Source: Prevotella sp. CAG:617
GTDB taxonomy: Bacteria; Bacteroidota; Bacteroidia; Bacteroidales; Bacteroidaceae
DNA: 16,614 nucleotides
Direction: 5' to 3'
Assembly (NCBI GenBank): GCA_000438115.1
Contig: FR903613.1
Location: forward strand, 1 to 16,614
The notes beneath the pieces were generated by a model, which ran no database searches, had not been told where the DNA came from, and saw only the letters and a list, made by a program, of their open reading frames with translations. Shown here in pieces: positions 1 through 6,531 of this stretch. The position numbers and the translations under genes were made by a program. Position 1 is the stretch's first letter. The number at the start of each line of letters is the position of its first letter.

Positions 1-169
1 AGTTGTTCAAGTCATCACTAAGAAACAGACCTCCATAGTCCTTGAGCCATTCATCCTTATAGCAAAATCCATAGCTGTCAGAGCCACGAAGGGATTCGTA
101 ACTCAGCTCTCCAATTAGTCTTGGTTCTTTCAACCAATCAAAATCAGCAAATACATAGAGTCTTTTCAT
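1..169 (-). CDS. HipA-family toxin kinase, N-terminal part (cut by window edge)
   Basis: The first 56 codons of a gene that continues beyond the left edge. The protein begins MKRLYVFADFDWLKEPRLIG and continues with a GELSYESLRGSDSYGF-like stretch, which resembles the N-terminal subdomain of HipA-type proteins. HipA toxins are serine/threonine kinases that, in the studied cases, phosphorylate glutamyl-tRNA synthetase and halt translation. The kinase catalytic residues lie outside the window, so activity cannot be judged. The ATG follows the stop codon of the upstream XRE-type antitoxin gene by only 3 nt, the usual antitoxin-first arrangement. Because only the N-terminus is visible, a split HipS/HipT arrangement cannot be excluded. 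The family call is fairly sure; the subtype is open. Confidence 0.72.
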   Translation of the reverse strand, partial: MKRLYVFADFDWLKEPRLIGELSYESLRGSDSYGFCYKDEWLKDYGGLFLSDDLNN

Positions 170-172
170 ACC

Positions 173-493
173 TTATTCTTTTTTTGATGCCCTTTCCCTT
201 TGTTTAAGACTTAAATCCTGTAATGCTTTTCCCATTGCATCTTCTTTTGCAAGCAGAAGAATATCATCATCTAGCTGAAGCGCATAAAGCACCCTAAGAT
301 AAATGCCTATTGCCACCGTTGGTACACCTTTCTCTATGCGTGAAACTGTCAGAGGAGAACAAGTGGCACGTTCGGCAACTTGGGCAATACTGAGATTCCT
401 GCGTAATCTGGCCAGCCTGATCTGTTCTCCTACTATCTGCATCTTCTGCTCCAGCTTTCTTGGCAACTTGGTACCCATCGTACTTTTCGTCAT
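173..493 (-). CDS. HipB-like XRE-family antitoxin/autorepressor
   Basis: A 106-residue protein with an XRE/Cro helix-turn-helix at about residues 28-65 (RLARLRRNLSIAQVAERA, then SPLTVSRIEKG). A basic tail ends RERASKKE. HipB-type proteins bind and neutralise the HipA kinase and repress the shared promoter. The partner gene starts 3 nt downstream, which strongly supports a toxin-antitoxin operon. The reading frame is open from an ATG at 508. I prefer the ATG at 493, because the predicted -7 box at 517-524 would place the transcription start near 510, leaving no leader before the 508 start. An ATG at 478 (MGTKLPRKL) is also possible. The protein is small, as expected for this family. Confidence 0.8.
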   Translation of the reverse strand: MTKSTMGTKLPRKLEQKMQIVGEQIRLARLRRNLSIAQVAERATCSPLTVSRIEKGVPTVAIGIYLRVLYALQLDDDILLLAKEDAMGKALQDLSLKQRERASKKE

Positions 494-516
494 AGTCCAA
501 CATATCATATAATATG

Positions 517-524
517 CAAATATA
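517..524 (-). promoter_or_regulatory. Candidate -7 box of the hipBA operon
   Basis: The minus strand reads TATATTTG, an exact match to the Bacteroidota -7 consensus TAnnTTTG. It lies 24 nt upstream of the preferred hipB ATG. No convincing TTTG -33 box sits 19-21 nt further upstream. Two short dyads overlap it: GCAAA (516-520)/TTTGC (530-534), and CATAT-N6-ATATG (501-516) at the predicted transcription start. Both are plausible HipB operator positions, which is inference. Confidence 0.45.
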
Positions 525-667
525 GCAGTTTTGCTTTATTTTATGATGTGTTACAGAGATAAATTTTTGAATTTATTCCTGTTGAAATCTGCTTTAGTCA
601 CATTATTGGGCGTTGGAGATATTATATGCTACTATATTATTCATAAGGCTGATATTTTACAGATAAC

Positions 668-683
668 AAACAATATATTGTTT
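668..683. repeat. Perfect 16-nt palindrome
   Basis: AAACAATATATTGTTT is its own reverse complement over all 16 bases. It lies about 145 nt upstream of the hip promoter and 14 nt before a second, longer inverted repeat. It is AT-rich, so chance is possible, but it could be a repressor binding site or part of a lost element end. Function unknown. Confidence 0.6.
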
Positions 684-696
684 ATAGAAAGATAGC

Positions 697-747
697 AATA
701 ATTTGAACAGAAAAAGAAATAACACTTCCTTTTCTGTTCAAATTATT
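697..747. repeat. 18-bp perfect inverted repeat with 15-nt spacer
   Basis: Left arm AATAATTTGAACAGAAAA (697-714), right arm TTTTCTGTTCAAATTATT (730-747), spacer 715-729; all 18 positions pair. The arms are AT-rich and no T-run follows in either direction, so it does not look like an ordinary terminator. It lies just before the AAA ATPase remnant. It may be an operator, a recombinase or transposon end, or a leftover of the original gene's leader. Function unknown. Confidence 0.7.
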
Positions 748-799
748 ACTGCTAATAAGGCAATCTTAAAAAATAGCGACCGATGTCACATAAGTCTGT

Positions 800-1047
800 T
801 GTTTGTGACAATCACCGAAACACTGACCACACAGCAATTGAACTGTCCCAAAGCTCTTATTGCCTGCGAAAAGGCCATCAGTTCGACTGAAGTGATGCAT
901 CGCTATCAAATCTCTTCAACGACCTCAATATCCCGTTCAAAGGCTGCCCTTATCAAGAATGATATATTGGATAATAAGGCTGCTGAAATCTCGTTCCAGG
1001 ACCCGATTTATGCCTATTGGTTGAAGACGGAGTACTTCGCAAAATAA
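800..1047 (+). pseudogene. C-terminal remnant of an AAA ATPase (ATPase_2-like)
   Basis: The frame open over 703-1047 ends in a stretch resembling the C-terminus of the AAA/ATPase_2-type ATP-binding proteins common in Bacteroides: TETLTTQQLNCPKALIACEK, then HRYQISSTTSISRSKAALIK, then FQDPIYAYWLKTEYF. This is the winged-helix part that follows the ATPase core. No Walker A or B motif is present in the frame or just upstream, and residues before about 800 do not look like the family. It is therefore a broken, N-terminally deleted remnant rather than a small gene. It has no visible start signal. The family assignment is from memory of similar sequences. Confidence 0.6.
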
Positions 1048-1076
1048 TCATAATGTGGCTCTCGGTTTCAGGGCTA

Positions 1077-1254
1077 TTTTTGTACCTTTTCTCATCAAAA
1101 AACGGCATTTTTCACAAGTTTTTGTACCGCACATTTTGATATTCAAGAAATTACACTTACTTTTACTTTCCAAAATGGAGGTACAAGCCGAGAATGGTGC
1201 TAAAAATCACTAACTTACACATTCTCAGATACTTGCCAACCTACTGGTTGTACC
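1077..1254. repeat. Repeated TTGTACC motif (three direct, one inverted)
   Basis: TTTTTGTACC occurs at 1077-1086 and 1119-1128, TTGTACC recurs at 1248-1254, and its complement GGTACAA is at 1180-1186. Four copies of a 7-mer in under 200 nt of non-coding sequence is unusual. They lie between two degraded genes and may be remnants of element ends or binding sites. No function can be assigned. Confidence 0.4.
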
Positions 1255-1309
1255 TTTTAGAGCGCTATACTATTGATAATCAAAGATGTACACATACTGC
1301 ATCGAGAAA

Positions 1310-1521
1310 GTCTACACATGCTTACTCATGTGCCCGTTGCTACGTATTCCCATCTCATGTTCGACTCCTTCAAGATGACTACTGTCCATTTCTCCTTCCA
1401 GGGCGCTGTTCAGCAGATTCTCCAACAGCGGTGCCAATACCCCGTCCTTGCCGGATTGCGATACCTCCGGCCTTCAACTTTTCAATAACTTGTGCCTTGA
1501 ATTCCTCAAAATCAAATAAGT
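1310..1521 (-). pseudogene. IS256-family transposase remnant, N-terminus (copy 1)
   Basis: The minus strand encodes FEEFKAQVIEKLKAGG (about 1520-1460), then after a frameshift KDGVLAPLLENLLNSALEGE (from 1449), followed by MDSSHLEGVEHEMGIRSNGH and MSKHV with a stop at 1312-1314. This matches the N-terminal segment of IS256-family (Mutator-like) transposases, where a GKDGVLAPLLENLLNSALEGEM-type stretch is typical. The DDE catalytic core is entirely missing. One frameshift (about 1450) and a stop show it is dead. It cannot be the front half of the other remnant at 2343-2745, because it lies on the wrong side for a minus-strand gene and both contain the same LLE-N-ALEGE segment. Confidence 0.78.
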
Positions 1522-1542
1522 AATATGTCTCTAAAAAATAAG

Positions 1543-1585
1543 ATGGCATATGAAGTGATTATGATCTATCATCTTCATATGTCAT
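1543..1585. repeat. Imperfect inverted repeat next to an IS256 remnant
   Basis: ATGGCATATGAAG (1543-1555) pairs with CTTCATATGTCAT (1573-1585) with one mismatch. An inner TGAT (1556-1559)/ATCA (1568-1571) extends the stem past a one-base bulge. It lies 22 nt outside the N-terminal end of the IS256 remnant. It could be a decayed element end or a hairpin. No T-run follows on either strand. Confidence 0.5.
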
Positions 1586-1909
1586 TATTATTGTCATTTT
1601 TTCGTGCTTTCACACATTATCCCGCAGGATATAATGCTCCGGAAGAAGTCTGACGATCTCTTCTACCCCTTGTGAATAAAATCATGTCATGCAGCTTTAA
1701 CAATTTTGTTCCTGTTTTTTCTATCATTGTACTTGCATTTGCCGTATGTATTCCGAAGAAAATCCACAGGATTTCCGTTTTCCTGTTCCGTGCCTTTACC
1801 CAGGAGAGCGTTCTGGGCGCCGAAGCTACATTCAAGCCTGATAGCCCTCTCTTTGAATCCCGTATCTTCCATTTACACACTATATTTTATAGTGTCTCCT
1901 CTACGCCAA

Positions 1910-2340
1910 GCGAGCTATTAAATCTCCATCAATACACTTATTATGAATATTCCATATCTATCCATATCTATCTGCTCTCTGCAAGTGGCAAGCTGGAAAT
2001 TCCAGTTTCTTCAGCTATTCATTTTTGATAAATTCATAGCGAGTTCCTCCATTTGGACAGATTCCCACTCATAATATGGAATGCCATGCTTTTCAAGACT
2101 CAATTTAACTTTTTTTTAAAGCTTGATGTCAACATACGAAAATACCAAATTCGCCATAAATCCCTTGAGCTAGTCACCAATCTTCTCACCTTTACTAATA
2201 AGGTAATCTATAGTAATGTCATCTACAAAAATCATCGGGTCGAAACGCCCAAAAACAGTGTTAGCTCCAAGTTTGTCAGATAATATTTTGAATGTCTCAA
2301 TGCAATTTAAAAGTGAAGGAACTTTCTCCAATCCTTTCTT
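1910..2340 (-). pseudogene. DUF1848-family protein remnant
   Basis: The minus strand reads KVPSLLNCIETFKILSDKLG, NTVFGRFDPMIFVDDITIDY, LVFSYVDI, SLEKHGIPYYEW and RNWNFQLATCREQIDMDRYG, then after a frameshift near 1947 HNKCIDGDLIARL. This follows the order expected for the C-terminal half of DUF1848 proteins (a possible metal-binding family of unknown function). In-frame stops at 2172-2170, 2118-2116 and 2013-2011 plus the frameshift show it is dead. The N-terminal half is gone: homology stops at about 2340, where the IS256 remnant begins. A weak CG-rich-Cys tail similar to the family's end may continue to about 1750, but I am not sure of it. Identification rests on recalled family sequence. 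Confidence 0.6.
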
Positions 2341-2342
2341 CT

Positions 2343-2745
2343 CATATATGGGATAGAAAAATCAAGAATACGTGATTTGCATGCCTTTATTTCCGGAAGT
2401 ACACAATCTGTAATAGCACTGAGTATATCGGCTGAAACACAATTACCAAGACTCCCTTCCATCCAATCGCTGATTTTACGTGTACTATCACCAAAAGTAT
2501 ACGGACCGATTATACGGTCTGCGACACTCTGTGCCAGGATAGTTTCACTTTTCTTTATGAACAGGGGATAAAAACTTGAGTTACGATCACGGGGCGTGGA
2601 TACGGTTATTTCACCCAATGGAGTCTGAGCTATTTCTGCATCCTATCGTTACGACTTAACCATCTGACATTCTTCTATCAAGTGAGCATCCGTTTCACCT
2701 TCCTGAGCTCATTCAATATACTTTCCAAATGCAAAAGCACAGTCT
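2343..2745 (-). pseudogene. IS256-family transposase remnant (copy 2)
   Basis: From 2618 down to about 2343 one frame reads GEITVSTPRDRNSSFYPLF, IKKSETILAQSVADRIIGPY, STRKISDWMEGSLGNCVSAD and LPEIKACKSRILDFSIPYM, a clear match to the region just before the catalytic core of IS256-family transposases. Upstream the same frame continues weakly as EGETDAHLIEE and DAEIAQTPLGE, interrupted by stops at 2651-2649 and 2645-2643; a further frameshift leads into an LESILNEL-like piece near 2730. The first catalytic Asp, expected a few residues beyond IPYM, is absent because the sequence switches to the DUF1848-like remnant at about 2340. It is a dead fragment, overlapping in content with copy 1. Confidence 0.82.
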
Positions 2746-2758
2746 TTACCTAATAATT

Positions 2759-2799
2759 AACAAGGGCTTGTCCGCCTATAACTGTTCAATGCCCTTGTT
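2759..2799. repeat. 9-bp inverted repeat near the recQ terminator
   Basis: AACAAGGGC (2759-2767) and GCCCTTGTT (2791-2799) are perfect reverse complements with a 23-nt spacer. GC content is higher than in the surroundings. No clear T-run follows on either strand, so it is a weak terminator at best. It lies just outside IS256 copy 2 and could be a remnant of an element end. Confidence 0.4.
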
Positions 2800-2829
2800 C
2801 TTGATACTTTCAAAAGTAAATCATTCATT

Positions 2830-2882
2830 CATAAAAAACTGTGTTAGCAAAGTTAATATTTTATTCCTTGCTGACACAGTTT
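2830..2882 (-). terminator. Intrinsic terminator downstream of recQ
   Basis: On the minus strand AAACTGTGTCAGCAA (2882-2868) pairs with TTGCTAACACAGTTT (2850-2836), 14 of 15 positions, with a 17-nt loop, and the stem runs into a run of six T. It lies about 100 nt after the recQ stop codon and is correctly oriented to end that transcript. Confidence 0.75.
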
Positions 2883-2982
2883 AATATACATCCTTGAACA
2901 AACGATTTCTTTTATATCAATCCGTTATGTTCTACATAAAATTATCCCTTTTTGAGATGAAAATTTTTACGCTCAATTATTT

Positions 2983-5166
2983 TTAATTTGCCATTTCCGA
3001 AATAAATTTGATTCTAACAAGTCTAACTTCTTCTTCTGTATAATCATCTCCCAATTCATTTATTGCTTCTTCCAAATCATCAGTCTCCGATTCTTTAAAA
3101 TACAGATATATATCATTAATATGCTCTTCATCCATAACATCATTAATAAAATAATCAATGTTAATTTTTGTACCTGCATACACAATTGCTTCAATCTGAT
3201 CAAGTAATTCGTCAAATTCGATGCCCTTTGCTACAGCAATATCATCAAGAGCAACCTTTCGATCTATACTCTGTATTATCCCAACCTTAAATTTAGATTT
3301 GTTAGGTACGGTTCGTATTCTGAAATCAACAGGCCGCTCTACTTCGTTATCTATACAATATTCCTTAATTACCTTACAGAATCTATCGCCGTAACGCTTC
3401 GCTTTTCCAGCACCTACTCCTGGTATATTAAGTAACTCCTCTACATTTTCCGGATAGATTGTTGCCATTGATTCCAACGATGAATCTTGAAATATTACAT
3501 AAGGAGGAATATCCAACTCTTTTGCCATCCTCTTACGCAAATCTTTCAAAATCTGATATAATGCCGGATCTACAGCACATGAAGCTCCGCTTTCCATCGG
3601 AATTTCCTGCTCATCTTCATCGAATTCCTTATCTGGCATTACTTTAAAAGACTTTGGATTCTTCAAAAAATCCTTACCTTCGGTTGTTACTTTTAAGAGG
3701 CCAAAGTTCTCTACGTCTTTCTTTAAATAACCAGCAATCAAAGCCTGTTTTACTACAGCTCCTAAATCGCTTGCCTCATCTTCATTTGCATAACAGCCAA
3801 AAAGTTCAAGTTTATCATGTTTATGCAAAAGTATTTCCTCTGTCTTTTTCCCTTCCAATATATTCTTAATATATTCCTCTGGAAAATCCTCTTTACATTG
3901 TAATATTACTTCAATAATATTACACAACTTATCTCTTGCTTCCACTTTATTCTGAGGGTTTAAACAGTTATCACAATTTCCACAATTATCATTCTCATAT
4001 TTTTCTCCAAAATAATGCAAAAGAAATTTTCTTCTACAAATTGAAGACTCTGCATATGCCGCAGTTTCCTTTAGCAATTGCTTTCCTATTTCTTGTTCAG
4101 CCAAAGGCTTCCCTTCGATAAATTTCTCTAATTTCTGGATGTCTTTTTTGCAATAATAGGTAATACATATACCTTCACCTCCATCACGCCCAGCTCTACC
4201 TGTTTCTTGATAATACCCTTCTAAACTTTTGGGTATATCGTAATGGATAACAAATCTCACATCGGGTTTGTCTATCCCCATGCCAAAGGCAATTGTTGCC
4301 ACTATTACATCAATTCTTTCCATCAAGAAATCATCTTGGGTCTTTGACCTCAAGGCTGAATCCAAACCTGCGTGATATGCCTCTGCTTTTATAGAGTTAG
4401 CTCTCAAAATTTCAGCCAATTCCTCTACATGCTTACGGCTTAAACAATATATGATGCCGCTTTTTCCTGGATGCGACTTAATAAACTTAATTATATTTCT
4501 ATCAACATCTTTCGTTTTTTGCCGCACTTCATAATATAGATTCGGCCGGTTAAAAGAACTGATATATTCTTTAGCATTCATTATGCACAAACTTTTTTTT
4601 ATATCAGCTCTAACTTTATCCGTTGCAGTTGCTGTTAACGCAATTATAGGGGCTCTATAAATTTCATCTATTACAGGCCTTATACGACGATATTCCGGTC
4701 TAAAGTCATGCCCCCATTCAGATATACAATGCGCTTCATCTATTGCATAAAAAGAAATCTTTATTGTTTTAAAGAAATCAATGTTTTCTTGCTTGGTAAA
4801 TGATTCCGGAGCGACAAATAACAACTTAGTACACCCGCTGACGATGTCAGACTTCACTTTATCAATCATGGATTTGGTTAACGAAGAGTTTATAAAATGA
4901 GCAACTCCATCATCTTCACCCATATTACGCATTGCATCAACCTGATTCTTCATTAAAGCTATTAATGGAGATATTACAATCGCTGTACCTTCCATCAAAA
5001 GAGATGGCAATTGGTAACATAAGGATTTTCCGCCACCTGTTGGCATCAAGACAAATACATCTTGTCCTTGCATTAAACTCCTTATAATGGACTCTTGATC
5101 TCCCTTAAAGGTATCAAATCCAAAATACGATTTTAATTTCTCTGTCAAGTTAACCTGCGTCTCCAT
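2983..5166 (-). CDS. recQ: ATP-dependent DNA helicase RecQ
   Basis: A 727-residue 3'-5' DNA helicase of the RecQ family, acting in recombination and repair at stalled forks. Seen in order: Walker A PTGGGKS (about 42-48), the DEAH box with the RecQ aromatic-rich loop (DEAHCISEWGHDFRPEYR, from about 143), the motif V/VI block ATIAFGMGIDKP and YYQETGRAGRDG, four zinc-site cysteines (about 377, 395, 398, 401), and an HRDC domain (about 536-603) containing LLNIPGVGAGKAKRYG. About 120 further residues follow, an extension usual in Bacteroidota RecQ. The frame is open from a TTG at 5193. I chose the ATG at 5166 because it gives METQVNLTEKLKSYFG, closer to family N-termini. It is the last gene of the tig-clpP-clpX-recQ series, 137 nt after clpX, with a possible promoter of its own. 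Confidence 0.95.
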   Translation of the reverse strand: METQVNLTEKLKSYFGFDTFKGDQESIIRSLMQGQDVFVLMPTGGGKSLCYQLPSLLMEGTAIVISPLIALMKNQVDAMRNMGEDDGVAHFINSSLTKSMIDKVKSDIVSGCTKLLFVAPESFTKQENIDFFKTIKISFYAIDEAHCISEWGHDFRPEYRRIRPVIDEIYRAPIIALTATATDKVRADIKKSLCIMNAKEYISSFNRPNLYYEVRQKTKDVDRNIIKFIKSHPGKSGIIYCLSRKHVEELAEILRANSIKAEAYHAGLDSALRSKTQDDFLMERIDVIVATIAFGMGIDKPDVRFVIHYDIPKSLEGYYQETGRAGRDGGEGICITYYCKKDIQKLEKFIEGKPLAEQEIGKQLLKETAAYAESSICRRKFLLHYFGEKYENDNCGNCDNCLNPQNKVEARDKLCNIIEVILQCKEDFPEEYIKNILEGKKTEEILLHKHDKLELFGCYANEDEASDLGAVVKQALIAGYLKKDVENFGLLKVTTEGKDFLKNPKSFKVMPDKEFDEDEQEIPMESGASCAVDPALYQILKDLRKRMAKELDIPPYVIFQDSSLESMATIYPENVEELLNIPGVGAGKAKRYGDRFCKVIKEYCIDNEVERPVDFRIRTVPNKSKFKVGIIQSIDRKVALDDIAVAKGIEFDELLDQIEAIVYAGTKINIDYFINDVMDEEHINDIYLYFKESETDDLEEAINELGDDYTEEEVRLVRIKFISEMAN

Positions 5167-5238
5167 AAATTCGATAAGGTTTTGATGCACCAATAGGATG
5201 TATCTATTTTACATTCCCTAATGCAGATGTTACTATAA

Positions 5239-5246
5239 CAAAGTTA
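5239..5246 (-). promoter_or_regulatory. Candidate -7 box for recQ
   Basis: The minus strand reads TAACTTTG, matching TAnnTTTG, in the 137-nt gap between clpX and recQ. No good -33 box is visible at the expected spacing. It suggests that recQ may be transcribed separately as well as by read-through from clpX. Confidence 0.35.
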
Positions 5247-5303
5247 TAAACATATTTCTATTTTACTCCTTTTTTCTATTAAAAATTTAGGCCTTTAACA
5301 ATT

Positions 5304-6530
5304 CTATAGATTCATTTCCTGTTTTTCCATTTGCTTTTTAGCATAATCGACGGTTACCACGAATTCACCTCCATTCTTTGAAGGTAATTCAAACATTGCA
5401 TCCATCATTATGGTTTCGACTATCGAACGCAATCCTCGTGCTCCTAAGTTAAACTCTGTTGCACGACTCACAATATAATGTAATGTGTCATCTTCAAAAC
5501 GCAACTCTATGTTATCCATTTTAAACAACTTGATGTATTGCTTAATAATTGAATTTTTAGGTTCAACTAAAATGCGCAAGAGTGCATCTTCATCCAATGG
5601 ATTCAAATATGTTAAGACTGGTAATCTGCCTATTATTTCCGGAATTAATCCAAAAGATTTAAGATCTTGAGGTTCAATGTATTTCATTAAATTGTTGGCA
5701 TCTATCTTCATAACATGTTGGACAGAATTGTATCCTACGACATGTGTATTAAGACGCTGTGCAATTTTTTTCTCTATTCCGTCAAAAGCACCTCCACAAA
5801 TAAATAATATGTTTTTCGTATCTACATGCACATAATCCTGATCTGGATGTTTCCGACCGCCCTTTGGGGGCACATTCACCACAGAACCTTCTAGAAGCTT
5901 CAACAAGCCTTGTTGGACTCCTTCCCCACTCACATCACGCGTAATAGAAGGATTATCACTCTTACGGGCAATTTTATCTATTTCATCTATAAAAACAATT
6001 CCTCGTTGAGCACGTTCAACATCAAAATCTGATACCTGCAAAAGACGTGAAAGTATACTTTCTACATCTTCACCTACATATCCTGCCTCTGTAAATACTG
6101 TTGCATCGACAATCGTAAAAGGAACATTAAGCAACTTTGCAATAGTCCGTGCCAGCAAAGTTTTTCCTGTTCCAGTTCGGCCAACCATAATAATATTTGA
6201 TTTTTCTATTTCAATAGAATCATCATCGGTTTGCTGTAAGAGACGTTTATAGTGATTATAAACAGAGACTGACAGATATTTCTTGGCATCATCTTGACCT
6301 ATAACATACTGATCAAGATATGCCTTTATATCCTTAGGCTTTGGTAATTCTGATAAGTTAAGATTTTCGTTCTTTGCTTTTTTTTCTAACTTGGTCTGCT
6401 CCTCAATAATTTGGAAGGCTTGTTCGACACATTCATTGCATATCTGTCCTTCCATTCCTGATATAAGGAAACCGACTTCGTTTTCACCTCTACCACAGAA
6501 ACTACAATGGTTTTTTCTTTTCATGTCCAT
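5304..6530 (-). CDS. clpX: ATP-dependent Clp protease ATP-binding subunit ClpX
   Basis: A 408-residue AAA+ unfoldase that recognises substrates and threads them into ClpP. The N-terminal zinc-binding domain has Cys9, Cys12, Cys31 and Cys34. The AAA+ domain has Walker A GRTGTGKT (117-124), pore-1 loop GYVG (150-153), Walker B IVFIDEID (ending at 185), the RKH loop (226-228), and a sensor-2 region GARGLRS. At the place where E. coli ClpX carries the IGF loop that docks on ClpP, this protein has VGY (265-267, in HVVGYNS). Length is normal. The start ATG follows the clpP stop codon after one nucleotide, so the two genes are almost certainly co-transcribed; a second ATG two codons later is also possible. 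Confidence 0.97.
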   Translation of the reverse strand: MDMKRKNHCSFCGRGENEVGFLISGMEGQICNECVEQAFQIIEEQTKLEKKAKNENLNLSELPKPKDIKAYLDQYVIGQDDAKKYLSVSVYNHYKRLLQQTDDDSIEIEKSNIIMVGRTGTGKTLLARTIAKLLNVPFTIVDATVFTEAGYVGEDVESILSRLLQVSDFDVERAQRGIVFIDEIDKIARKSDNPSITRDVSGEGVQQGLLKLLEGSVVNVPPKGGRKHPDQDYVHVDTKNILFICGGAFDGIEKKIAQRLNTHVVGYNSVQHVMKIDANNLMKYIEPQDLKSFGLIPEIIGRLPVLTYLNPLDEDALLRILVEPKNSIIKQYIKLFKMDNIELRFEDDTLHYIVSRATEFNLGARGLRSIVETIMMDAMFELPSKNGGEFVVTVDYAKKQMEKQEMNL

Positions 6531-6531
6531 A

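Larger units (their letters stand above)
509..2982. other. Gene-poor stretch made of gene remnants
   Basis: About 2.4 kb without an intact gene between the hip operon and recQ. In order it holds the hip promoter, palindromes at 668-683 and 697-747, an AAA ATPase C-terminal remnant (about 800-1047), and TTGTACC repeats (1077-1254). These are followed by an IS256-type transposase N-terminal remnant (about 1310-1521), an imperfect inverted repeat (1543-1585), a DUF1848-like remnant (about 1910-2340), a second IS256-type remnant (about 2343-2745), an inverted repeat (2759-2799) and the recQ terminator (2830-2882). Open plus-strand frames here (for example 1672-2028 and 2053-2283) show no recognisable protein and are antisense to the remnants. 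I see nothing in 1048-1300 beyond the short repeats, and nothing firm in 1590-1900 except a possible DUF1848 tail. Confidence 0.75.

Noticed and set aside
303..512. Plus-strand frame opposite hipB
   Set aside because: A mirror of the real antitoxin gene, with no start signal or recognisable domain.
1672..2283. Plus-strand open frames at 1672-2028 and 2053-2283
   Set aside because: They are antisense to the DUF1848-like remnant or its possible tail and show no recognisable protein features.
5167..5193. Longer RecQ start at a TTG (5193)
   Set aside because: A rare start codon adding nine residues unlike family N-termini; the ATG at 5166 fits better.
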